Assembly (NCBI RefSeq): GCF_943192995.1 | Contig: NZ_CALPCP010000033.1 | Span: 1 to 38,188, forward strand | Reading direction: 5' to 3' | DNA length: 38,188 bases | From: Flintibacter muris | GTDB lineage: Bacteria > Bacillota > Clostridia > Oscillospirales > Oscillospiraceae | Shown: piece by piece, positions 1 through 6,555 of the stretch | Numbering within the stretch: position 1 is the stretch's first letter | Layout of the letters: each line of letters begins with the position of its first letter | Translations under genes and position numbers: made by a program | Notes under the pieces: generated by a model | Seen by the model: only the letters and a program-made list of their open reading frames with translations | What the model was told of the DNA's origin: nothing | Database searches by the model: none

Positions 1-31
1 CTTCCTACATTTTATCCCTCATTAACTTTGT

Positions 32-67
32 GGCCTGTCTGGTAATGAAGACAGACAGGCCTCTTTT
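32..67 (+). terminator. Rho-independent terminator
   Basis: Perfect 10-bp inverted repeat (arms 32-41 and 52-61, GGCCTGTCTG and its complement) with a 10-nt loop, followed at once by TCTTTT. It would end transcription arriving from a plus-strand gene to the left of the window. Seen directly in the sequence. Confidence 0.75.
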
Positions 68-118
68 CGACAGGCTGGAATATCCTAAAGGATATATGTT
101 TCTTTCTTTTTACCAGTC

Positions 119-246
119 ACTATTTTTGGATATTCATTGCAGGAATGCCCTTGCTTTACATGATAGATTATTCCGTTGGCCTACGCCGTTGGCAGAAGTA
201 TCACAAACGGTGAGGCCGGTGTTGCCCATGCGTACCTCGGTCACGC
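119..246. repeat. 128-bp structured direct repeat, copy 1
   Basis: This segment aligns without gaps to 5467-5594, with 9 mismatches over 128 positions. It can fold: GGCCT (178-182) pairs with AGGCC (213-217), CCGTT pairs with AACGG just inside, and GCGT/ACGC pair near the right end. The second copy changes one outer base pair on both arms (C180-G215 becomes T-A) and three loop bases. Read on the minus strand it gives a short open frame ending at the same stop in both copies, but seven of the nine changes alter amino acids. That points to DNA or RNA structure rather than protein as the conserved property. The family is not recognised. Confidence 0.85.
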
Positions 247-293
247 TGTCCGGGCGGCGGACGCAAAGTTATACCATTGCAAAGGAGAAAAGA

Positions 294-371
294 ATGATAT
301 TAGGAAATCCGTACAAGTTTGCTGTCCTGATTGACCCAGTAGAAGGTTGGAATGAGGTATTAAACATCTAA
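294..371 (+). pseudogene. N-terminal stub resembling an Imm42-type immunity protein
   Basis: An AAGGAG ribosome-binding site precedes the ATG at 294, which opens a 25-codon frame beginning MILGNPYKFAVLIDPV and stopping at 369-371. The residues NPYKFA-LID-V--WN are what I remember of the N-terminus of Imm42-family immunity proteins, which are normally around 150 residues. The sequence after the stop matches no immunity protein and looks like a conjugative-element leader, so the gene appears cut off by insertion or recombination. The family assignment is from memory of a short motif only. A stand-alone small peptide is the alternative. Confidence 0.4.
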
Positions 372-1040
372 AATTGCCTTTAGGATTTTTGTCAAGAGGA
401 ACTTTTCAAGGGATGGGAAAAATCAGGCAGGAAAAGCCCCGCGGACAGTTAAAAGCCGTTTTCGGGGGTGGGTAGTATAAAAACCCTTACCCCGCCCCGC
501 GCCGGGGCTTGGAGCGGCCCAGGAAGCCCGTATTCATGCGGGTTTGGGGGCTGTGCCGCAAGCCTAAATGTCCACACCTGGGCGCTTCCGTTTGCTGGCG
601 GCGATTATCGAATTTTTCTTGAATGCGGGCCGGGGCTGTGGTATAATCATTCCAACACATCGGGACAATCCCCGCCGCCCTGCGTTCGTCCCATATCCTG
701 CGCCCGCCGGTTCCGCATTTGCCCTTATCCTGTTCTTCGGGAGAGGTCGGGGGCGCGGGGGCAGAGCCACCGCATAACCTACCAACCAATAGCCGCCGCA
801 GTAGTGCAGACGGTTTTGCCGTTAAAATGGAGCGGACGAAAGCGGGGGGCAGGATTGTCAAATCCTGTTCCCCGTTTTCGGCGGCGAAATTGCAACGGCA
901 AAAATCCAGACAGTCAAGGGGGCAGAGTGGAGTCCTGCAAACAAAAGTCAAGCCCTAAAATAGAAAAATTTTAGGGGAGCGAAAAAGGGTACAATAAACC
1001 AAGCCTGCAAAAGTGAATTTTTTGCAGACCGAATAAACCG
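372..1040. other. Gene-free conjugative-element leader with hairpins (possible oriT region)
   Basis: No convincing gene is seen here: the open frames on both strands overlap one another and lack good ribosome-binding sites. The right end carries two strong hairpins, CCCTAAAAT/ATTTTAGGG (953-961 with 968-976) and CTGCAAAA/TTTTGCAG (1005-1012 with 1020-1027), separated by an AT-rich stretch. Such paired hairpins are common in transfer-origin or mob-gene leader regions of clostridial integrative elements. Any mob genes that followed would have been displaced by the IS110 element that starts just downstream. The oriT role is inference. Confidence 0.35.
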
Positions 1041-1056
1041 TAGATTTCAGTGTCAG

Positions 1057-2280
1057 TTAATTCTCGGAAAGCTCCTTAGTATCAGCGGCAATAAGACACT
1101 CTTTGACCCTGGCGTAGTAGATGCGCAGGAACTTGTTCTGAGCAGCGGTCATATAGACGAAATACGGTTTGCCCTCGGCCCGCTTCTTGTCCAGGAATTG
1201 GTACACTGGCTCGTCAACAGGGGCCTTGCGGAGATAGGTGCGGACGACCTGATACAACGTCTTGCGCAGGTGTGGAGAACCTCGCTTTGTTGTGGGATTG
1301 CTCTTGGAGATGTGCTTTCCGGAGTCATCCACCGCCGGATCAACGCCGGCGAAGCTCACGATGGAACTGCGCCGAGGGAACCGGCGCACATCGCCAATCT
1401 CCGCCATCAACTGAACGGCAGTAGTTTCACCCACACCGTACATGGCCCGGACTGTCTCATACTCCGGGAGCTGCTGGGCCAACCGGGTCATCTCAGCGCG
1501 CAGGACAGCCAGCGTGGCTTTGGCGGAGGCCAGCTCCTTTGCCGCAGTGGTGATGAGCAGCTTGGTGTTGCTGTTCCTGGGCAGGGTCGTGATATGACCC
1601 ATGCTGTCCATATACAATTCCGCCGCTTTCTGTGCGCTGAACTGGTAGCCTTTCCGCTTGCACCACTTGCGGTAGCGCTCGGTGAAGGCCGCTTCGCTGA
1701 CCAGACAAATACACTCGCAATGCCAGAATGCTATGACGAAATCAATCCACTTCTGGCTGCCATCGGTGCGTTCCGGACTGGTAAACAGCTCGTTTACACC
1801 CGGAAAGACTTTGTCAGTGAGGGAAATAAGATTGTTCTGCAGCACCACCACATTCTTCATGTAGAGATTGTACTGGCGGGAGCACAGCTTCAGTTGTTCT
1901 CTAATCGCTTCCATAGGGGTATATTCCCGCAGGTTCACCCAGTTGTCAAGAGCGTACTTGGCAATCTTCATCGCATCAGCCTTGTCGGTCTTGACCTTGC
2001 GGATGGAACCGCCTCCGCTCTGCTTGATGAACAGCGGATTCAGCACTGTCACACGAATACCGTACTCATGCAGCGCCGCCGCCACTGGCTCATGATACCG
2101 GCCTGTGGCCTCCATGAGCGCCCTGGTATCTTCCCCAAGCGCGAGGATGTCCAGCGCCATCCGCTCCAGGCCAACCTCGGTGTGCGGATACTCCTTTGGC
2201 GGCAGAGCAACTTCACCCATTGGCCGCAGGGCCGCCATCATGCTCTTCCCTTTCGATACGTCAATTCCTACTGCGTTCAT
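1057..2280 (-). CDS. IS110-family transposase
   Basis: A 407-residue DEDD-type transposase acting on DNA as an RNA-guided recombinase. The N-terminus MNAVGIDVSKGKS is the typical first catalytic strand of the RuvC-like DEDD domain (first Asp in GIDVSK). KTDKADA follows at about residue 100. The C-terminal half has the Transposase_20 signature (MYGVGETTAVQLMAEIGDV, then the FAGVDPAVDDSGK segment with the reactive serine region). The start at 2280 is chosen over an upstream ATG at 2337 because AGGAGG lies directly before it and IS110 proteins begin this way. The frame is intact and of normal length, so the element may be active. Confidence 0.95.
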   Translation of the reverse strand: MNAVGIDVSKGKSMMAALRPMGEVALPPKEYPHTEVGLERMALDILALGEDTRALMEATGRYHEPVAAALHEYGIRVTVLNPLFIKQSGGGSIRKVKTDKADAMKIAKYALDNWVNLREYTPMEAIREQLKLCSRQYNLYMKNVVVLQNNLISLTDKVFPGVNELFTSPERTDGSQKWIDFVIAFWHCECICLVSEAAFTERYRKWCKRKGYQFSAQKAAELYMDSMGHITTLPRNSNTKLLITTAAKELASAKATLAVLRAEMTRLAQQLPEYETVRAMYGVGETTAVQLMAEIGDVRRFPRRSSIVSFAGVDPAVDDSGKHISKSNPTTKRGSPHLRKTLYQVVRTYLRKAPVDEPVYQFLDKKRAEGKPYFVYMTAAQNKFLRIYYARVKECLIAADTKELSEN

Positions 2281-2349
2281 GATCTCCTCCTGTGTGATTG
2301 ATATGGCGTCCGCCCCTGTTTCTCGCCGCTTGTTCAATCTCCTGGTTGA

Positions 2350-2480
2350 CGCGAGCGCACCGAATGATGGCTCTACCTGCGCAAATCGAATGCTGCGAAT
2401 GAGGGAGACGGCTGACTGACTCCACTACGGGCGTGTTGGCCCAGGATTTTTTGTGTCAGGCCATTTACTCCCTCATTCTA
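2350..2480 (-). ncRNA. Candidate IS110 bridge RNA
   Basis: On the minus strand, upstream of the transposase, three nested or consecutive stems can be drawn. An 11-bp outer stem GAATGAGGGAG/CTCCCTCATTC (2468-2478 with 2397-2407) encloses a GTCAG/CTGAC stem with large internal bulges and a GGGC/GCCC tip. A second hairpin closed by GCGCA/TGCGC (2378-2382 with 2355-2359) has an 18-nt loop. Two loop-bearing stems 5' of the transposase match the known layout of IS110 bridge RNAs (target-binding and donor-binding loops). The loops were not matched to a target or to the element ends, so the assignment is structural inference. Confidence 0.45.
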
Positions 2481-2502
2481 CAGCTTCAGCTTTGAGACGA
2501 CA

Positions 2503-2530
2503 AAAGACACGGCTGGCTGCCGTGCCTTTT
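2503..2530. terminator. Bidirectional hairpin terminator
   Basis: CACGGC (2508-2513) and GCCGTG (2519-2524) form a stem with a 5-nt loop. An A-run lies on the left and CCTTTT on the right, so it could stop transcription from either side. It sits between the IS110 leader and the promoter of the next gene. Confidence 0.55.
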
Positions 2531-2628
2531 ACCGTAACTTTATTGTAGGAGATTTTTTCGCGCTCTGTGCGAAAAAATACTACCCGGCCTTGACAGTCTG
2601 GATAGGCGGAACGGACATAGAACGGGGA

Positions 2629-2657
2629 TTGTTTGCGGTGGAGAAATATGCTATACT
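2629..2657 (+). promoter_or_regulatory. Sigma-A type promoter
   Basis: -35 TTGTTT (2629-2634), 17-bp spacer, -10 TATACT (2652-2657), placed 36 bp before the start codon at 2693. It drives the cargo gene that follows. Confidence 0.65.
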
Positions 2658-2692
2658 TGAACAAATAGATTTTGAATTTAAGGGGGTTCATT

Positions 2693-3502
2693 ATGGATGC
2701 CGAAAAATATTGGAGTACCGCCGATTTAAACAAATTTGTCTATCGGCAAACAAAGGCGCTATGTGAAGCAAACGGCTTTGTATTGAGCCCCCGGAGAGCC
2801 AAAACCTTGGTACGCATCAAGGGGCATTTGATACAAATAGTACGCCCGGAAATTTCATATTCACACACAGAAATTCGTTTTGGCGTATCTCCCACGACTT
2901 CTTTTATAGATGTTATTTTTGCAGATAATGTGGTCTTTCCCCGCAAGACAAATGATGGCAGTGTAAAATTCTTTAATAACTATTATATGGTCGGCATTGA
3001 TATGAATAATATTAAATGGGTCTATGACAGTGAGCAGATGAAAGCAGTTTGGGATGAGGTAGTCGGCCCGCAGATTAAAACAGAGGTAATCGCTGTTCTT
3101 GACACAATCAACTTTGAACAATATTTTTCGTTATGTGAGCAACGGAGGTACTGCACCCTGAGATGTGGGATAAATCCAGGAACCGACAACGCTGTATGGC
3201 ATATGGCACGAGGGCATAACAGAATATGGGAGGGGAACATCACTGATAGCGTCCCTCTGTTGGAACGAGCATTGCAAGGGAATAAGAAACACATTGATTG
3301 CTACAAGGACCCCCGTATTCAAGAGGAATATTCTTCTATACAAGAACTGCTTACAATCATTAAAAATAGGGATGCTGACATAGAGGCCCGAATTTTAGAT
3401 TATATGCAGGATTTGGAACAAGCTGCGCTAAACAAAACATGGGGGGTCATACTGTCTCCAGAGGGCAAAACTATACGGTTGAAGAAAAAAGAACTTCTTT
3501 AA
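2693..3502 (+). CDS. Hypothetical protein, 269 aa
   Basis: Start chosen at 2693 because AGGGGG lies six bases upstream; an in-frame TTG at 2672 is less likely. The product is soluble with no signal peptide or membrane segment. The N-terminal third (Leu-Asn-Lys-Phe-Val, NGF, then a hydrophobic beta-rich stretch) loosely resembles DUF4304-type domains. The C-terminal 80 residues are charged and helical. It has its own promoter and a terminator-like hairpin 40 bp downstream, so it is a single-gene cargo unit within conjugative-element debris. It is more AT-rich than the neighbouring relaxase and recombinase remnants, which fits separate acquisition. Function unknown; an immunity or defence-island role is possible from context only. 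Confidence 0.8.
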   Translation: MDAEKYWSTADLNKFVYRQTKALCEANGFVLSPRRAKTLVRIKGHLIQIVRPEISYSHTEIRFGVSPTTSFIDVIFADNVVFPRKTNDGSVKFFNNYYMVGIDMNNIKWVYDSEQMKAVWDEVVGPQIKTEVIAVLDTINFEQYFSLCEQRRYCTLRCGINPGTDNAVWHMARGHNRIWEGNITDSVPLLERALQGNKKHIDCYKDPRIQEEYSSIQELLTIIKNRDADIEARILDYMQDLEQAALNKTWGVILSPEGKTIRLKKKELL

Positions 3503-3507
3503 ATATT

Positions 3508-3533
3508 CCAGCCGCCAACGGAACGGCATATAA
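3508..3533. repeat. Short dispersed repeat, copy 1
   Basis: A 26-bp segment beginning CCAGCCGCCAACGGAA recurs with one extra A at 31835-31861. In both places it lies 6-40 bp after a cargo-like gene. I associate this tract with the 3' flank of recombinase or mob genes in clostridial conjugative elements, so it probably marks element junctions. Confidence 0.6.
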
Positions 3534-3545
3534 CAACACTGGATA

Positions 3546-3573
3546 GGCGGCGGGGTTAATCTATCCCGCCGCC
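3546..3573 (-). terminator. GC-rich hairpin downstream of the relaxase remnant
   Basis: GGCGGCGGG (3546-3554) pairs perfectly with CCCGCCGCC (3565-3573). It lies between the converging ends of the cargo gene and the relaxase remnant. No clear T-run follows on either side, so termination efficiency is uncertain. Confidence 0.5.
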
Positions 3574-3580
3574 CTGCTTG

Positions 3581-4458
3581 TTACCGCTCCATATCCTGCG
3601 TCCTGCGCTGTGCGTGTTCCCTCTGTTCCTGCCGCAAGATACTGTAAACGCTCTTTCGTATCTGCTCGGCTTCTTTTACTTCCGCTTTCAGCGCAATATA
3701 CCGCTGATTGAGCGTTTCCCTCTCGGCGGTCAGCTTAGCATACTCCGATTTCCATGTCTTTGTCGGAATGGCGGTCTTACCGTTCATCACGCCCTTGAGG
3801 TAGTCCCGCGCCGCCGTAAACAGGATTTGCTCGGCTTCGGTCAGCTTCTTTTTTCCCTTGTACTTGAAATAAATGTCCGATTGCTCGATGTGCTTTTTCA
3901 GCGTGGCAAGCCGCCGCTCAACGGGCTTCAGCTTTCCTTGAATGTCCAGTTGCTCCCCTATCATGGACTTGAATTTTTCATCAAGCCCCGCTATATCCAT
4001 GATATTGTTGGCTTGCAGGAAACTCAGCATTTTCGCCGCGTCCTTGAGGTTATACAGCGATTGGGAATATCCCGACTTCCCCGCCTGTGCCTTGCGTGAC
4101 AAAATGCTCTGGATATAGTCGGCAAGGGTGGGCGGCTCGGTGTTCGCCTGTTCCTCTTTCAGCCACTTTTGCAGCTTGGCGATACGGGCCTTCAGTTGCC
4201 GGAGTTTCTGATTTGTCACTTCGATTTCCCTGTTCAGATCGCCGCGCTCGGTGCGGATGCCGCGCTTCTCCATAGCGGAAGCGGCAACGCCTAAATGGAC
4301 GGTGGGGATTTGGTCGATGCCCTGCCGCTCATAGCTGCGGTGGTCGATGCGCTGGTTGTGTCCGTACTGCTCCAACGCCCGGTTGCAAAGCTGCGCCCAC
4401 GCTGCCCGCCATTCCTCGGCCTTGGTCTGCTCGTTCCAGTCGGTGGCGGGGATGGCCT
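3581..4458 (-). pseudogene. MobA/MobL-family relaxase, C-terminal remnant
   Basis: About 290 codons of a mobilisation nuclease that would nick and lead a plasmid or conjugative element. The remnant begins near ATDWNEQTKAEEWRAAW and contains IDHRSYERQGIDQIPT, the conserved end of the MobA/MobL nuclease domain. After that comes HLGVAASAMEKRG and a long coiled-coil tail ending MER. The catalytic N-terminus (the Tyr and HxH metal site) is absent. The left-hand part has been replaced by a serine-recombinase fragment at a TGCATATC repeat. The frame itself is undamaged, so the loss came from recombination rather than point decay. It could be translated only as a non-functional tail. Confidence 0.85.
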
Positions 4459-4470
4459 TGCATATCCCTG

Positions 4471-4937
4471 CATATCAAACACATCCCGGAACTTCCAGAC
4501 GATCTCGATCTCGGTGGTAGAGGACACCAGCACTTCCTTGATGAATGTCTGCGCCAGTTCCGCCGTCAGTTCCGTTGCCCCGGCAAAGGAGGTGAACACA
4601 TCATCCTCCTGCACCTTACCCTGAACGGCCAGATGCTCCAGTTCAGATAAAAGCTGTTCCTGTGCCTCCTGTTCGGCTTTTGCGGCGGCGAGTCTGCTGT
4701 CTATCTCTGCCCGCTGTTTCAGGTAGGCATCCTTTGTCAGCGCCCCGCCGCTGAAATCCTCGTAGACCCGGAACTTCTCCTGCCTGTGCCGTTCCTGCTG
4801 CTGTTCCAGCTTTTGAAGCTCCGCGACACAGGCGGCGATGCGTTCCTTGCGGGTCAGCATCAGGGAGGACTTCTGCTTTTTCCGCTCCTGACACATCGCC
4901 AGCATCTGGCAGTCCGCCCTGTTTGCCAGGGCGGACT
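4471..4937 (-). pseudogene. Large serine recombinase, C-terminal remnant
   Basis: About 150 codons from the end of a TnpX-like large serine recombinase, the integrase class of many clostridial elements. It shows MLAMCQERKKQKS, a coiled-coil stretch rich in Glu/Gln, the YEDFSGGALTKDAYLKQR segment, and the usual final motif EIEIVWKFRDVFDM. The resolvase and zinc-ribbon domains are missing, so it cannot recombine DNA. It runs straight into the relaxase remnant at 4459-4476 in a different frame, with a read-through extension of no meaning. Its upstream end is a perfect hairpin (4911-4937) next to an unrelated gene. Confidence 0.8.
4911..4937. repeat. Perfect 11-bp hairpin at a junction
   Basis: AGTCCGCCCTG (4911-4921) and its exact complement (4927-4937) are separated by 5 nt. 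No T-run follows on either strand. It marks the border between the 157-aa gene and the recombinase remnant, so it may be a recombination scar or a weak terminator. Confidence 0.6.
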
Positions 4938-4955
4938 GTTTGCAATCATATCGTA

Positions 4956-5429
4956 TCAATGTCCCTCTATGTTGTTCACAAAAGGAGCGCTGGTGTTCAT
5001 GTACAAGAGCCAGCAGTCCTCCGCTCCCCCAGGGACTGCCATCTCCTCCAGAAAAGGGTATATGCCAGGGTACTTCTCCCGGGCAGCTTTGACCTCTTCC
5101 ATGCTCTTGACCCAGAACGACCACTCGTCTAAGCCGTCATATTTCTGGCAAACTTTTATAATCTCTTCCCATCCTGACTCTGTCCGCAAGATGACCGCAG
5201 ACAGCATATCCACATGGTTCCCTGTTCCGGCGGTGTTGCCTGTCTCGGTATAGCGGTCCACAATCTCCACCTGGGACAGCCCCGCTCTCAGGGTCCGGAC
5301 GATATCTCTGGTCTGTTGGGCGCTGGCGGCGTGGTTTACGGCCAGCCCAACCACTTCGTACAGAACTACCAGTGCCATTAGCAAAACAGGCAGCCGGACG
5401 ATCCACTTCAAAACACGGTGTAGCTTCAT
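4956..5429 (-). CDS. Membrane-anchored hypothetical protein, 157 aa
   Basis: Start at 5429 is set by GGGAGG seven bases upstream; the longer frame to 5465 lacks a site. Residues about 9-30 form one hydrophobic segment after a basic N-terminus (MKLHRVLKWIVR), consistent with an uncleaved signal anchor. The remaining 125 residues would face outward and contain an acidic, aromatic-rich C-terminal half (GLDEWSFWVKSMEEVK). No family is recognised. The gene has a possible extended -10 just upstream, next to the second copy of the 128-bp repeat, and ends beside recombinase debris. It may be cargo or an immunity-type membrane protein. Confidence 0.75.
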   Translation of the reverse strand: MKLHRVLKWIVRLPVLLMALVVLYEVVGLAVNHAASAQQTRDIVRTLRAGLSQVEIVDRYTETGNTAGTGNHVDMLSAVILRTESGWEEIIKVCQKYDGLDEWSFWVKSMEEVKAAREKYPGIYPFLEEMAVPGGAEDCWLLYMNTSAPFVNNIEGH

Positions 5430-5453
5430 CCCAATCCCTCCCCTCTGTTTTTC

Positions 5454-5462
5454 AGTATAACA
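5454..5462 (-). promoter_or_regulatory. Candidate extended -10 promoter
   Basis: On the minus strand TGTTATACT (TG-n-TATACT) lies 25 bp before the start of the 157-aa gene. No convincing -35 is seen. It lies five bases from the edge of the 128-bp repeat. Confidence 0.35.
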
Positions 5463-5466
5463 CATT

Positions 5467-5594
5467 ACTATTTTTGGATATTTATTGCAGGAATGCCCTT
5501 ACTTTACATGATAGATTATTCCATCGGTCTACGCCGTTGGCAGAAGCATTAGAAACGGTGAGACCGGTGTTGCCCATGCGTACCTCGGTCACGC
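5467..5594. repeat. 128-bp structured direct repeat, copy 2
   Basis: Same length and orientation as the copy at 119-246, 93% identical. The outer stem here is GGTCT (5526-5530) with AGACC (5561-5565). The changed pair T5528-A5563 replaces C180-G215 of copy 1, keeping the stem. Flanking sequences differ completely, so the 128 bp is a discrete unit. It lies between two minus-strand genes that read away from and toward it. Confidence 0.85.
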
Positions 5595-5629
5595 AGGCTG
5601 GGTGGAAGTTTGCTTGCTGTGGGTGTTGG

Positions 5630-6076
5630 TCAAAGATGTGCCTCAACGATATGGATACAAATACCAAGAATGTTTTGAACAGCATCTATAATTTTATCGT
5701 CAACAATTTGTTCTGGGTTATAAATACATATTAGACAACAGGCAAACCCACAAGGGAAGTCATAGTTAAGGTCATTAAGCGAAATCTGTTTTTTGCAACA
5801 GGGTGTTTCTGCTTCCAAGGATGTGAACGAATTATCGGCAACCTCATCCATAACATTTCCCCACCAATCAAAGTCAAGTTTTGCACCACATTGAGGGCAA
5901 GAAATTGTTTCGAGATTTGTGCCACAATCAACAAACACCGGGGCTTCATTGAACTCAACTTCAATAAAGTCACAATGTATCCTTGTTTCGAGAAAAGTTT
6001 TTACAGATTGAAGTGTTGGCTCGGAAACTTTGCAAAAGGGGTCTTTGGGAATTATCTTAACAATATGTTCTGACAT
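5630..6076 (-). CDS. Zinc-ribbon hypothetical protein, 148 aa
   Basis: The ATG at 6076 has AGGTG eight bases upstream. The protein starts MSEHIVKIIPKDPFCKVSE and has a CPQCGAKLDFDWWG knuckle at about residues 61-74 and a second Cys pair (PCCKKQ) near residue 93, so a structural zinc site is likely. A Cys-rich PCGFACCLIC segment follows. No signal peptide. I associate the VFVDCGTNLE-I-CP-CG--LDFDWWG pattern with small accessory proteins found beside immunity genes, but cannot name a Pfam family. It is AT-rich compared with its surroundings, suggesting horizontal gain. It stops 36 bp from the 128-bp repeat. Confidence 0.8.
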   Translation of the reverse strand: MSEHIVKIIPKDPFCKVSEPTLQSVKTFLETRIHCDFIEVEFNEAPVFVDCGTNLETISCPQCGAKLDFDWWGNVMDEVADNSFTSLEAETPCCKKQISLNDLNYDFPCGFACCLICIYNPEQIVDDKIIDAVQNILGICIHIVEAHL

Positions 6077-6375
6077 AAGATTGCACCTAATTATTGTTTT
6101 TAAAGAATATATAACAGTCTTTATATGCTTCTATGGGGGTATTTTATCATTAGGTGCAAAAAATGTCCACTACTTCATTTCTATAAGTTTTCCTTCGGCG
6201 CTCAATAGAGGTGCAGTAACGCCCAACGAGGCCGGGGCAGAGTAGTACGCAATCCCCCGGCCTCGCTCCGCAAGCCTGTTACCCCTGCGCCGCGCTCCCG
6301 TCTGCGCCGCGCTCCCGTCTGCGCCATCCTCCTGCGCTGTATGGGCGACAAGCAAACTGTTCAAATCATTTCAGA
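6077..6375. other. Intergenic region with inverted and tandem repeats
   Basis: No supported gene. It contains a strong inverted repeat GAGGCCGGGG/CCCCGGCCTC (6228-6237 with 6255-6264). After it comes a 17-bp unit TGCGCCGCGCTCCCGTC repeated twice without a gap (6286-6302, 6303-6319) and a 7-bp partial third unit. The composition resembles conjugative-element debris. Confidence 0.6.
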
Positions 6376-6414
6376 AAAAGCGCCGCCCATGTCTATGACA
6401 CAGGCGGCGCTTTT
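6376..6414 (-). terminator. Strong bidirectional terminator of the blaI/M56 operon
   Basis: A 12-bp perfect stem, AAAAGCGCCGCC (6376-6387) with GGCGGCGCTTTT (6403-6414), 15-nt loop, A-run on one side and T-run on the other. It lies 140 bp past the stop codon of the M56 peptidase gene. Confidence 0.8.
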
Positions 6415-6555
6415 GGACTTATCTCCTATAAACGGCTCCACCAAACAGGCAGGGCCAGCGGGACTTTGCTTCCTTTATTGAATGAGGTAGCTGATAGAGA
6501 AGCCGGCACTGGTTTTCCCGATGTTTTTCACATAAAGAACATACTTGCCCTTTTC

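Larger units (their letters stand above)
1040..2480 (-). mobile_element. IS110-family insertion sequence (ends approximate)
   Basis: A single full-length IS110-type transposase gene on the minus strand with about 200 bp of leader between 2281 and 2480. IS110 elements normally lack terminal inverted repeats and make no simple target duplication, so the ends cannot be fixed from the sequence alone. The limits given are the edges of apparent conjugative-element sequence on both sides. The long leader upstream of the transposase is where this family places its bridge RNA. Confidence 0.75.

Noticed and set aside
30..371. 113-codon plus-strand frame covering the first repeat
   Set aside because: It runs through a terminator and the structured repeat. 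Only its last 25 codons, after an internal ribosome-binding site, look coding.
468..974. Long overlapping open frames on both strands
   Set aside because: Several frames of similar length overlap in GC-rich sequence without ribosome-binding sites or recognisable residues, so they look like chance frames in a leader.
1198..2301. 367-codon frame antisense to the transposase
   Set aside because: Shadow of the IS110 gene on the other strand, with no features of its own.
6170..6364. 64-codon minus-strand frame
   Set aside because: It passes through the inverted and tandem repeats and has no clear ribosome-binding site.
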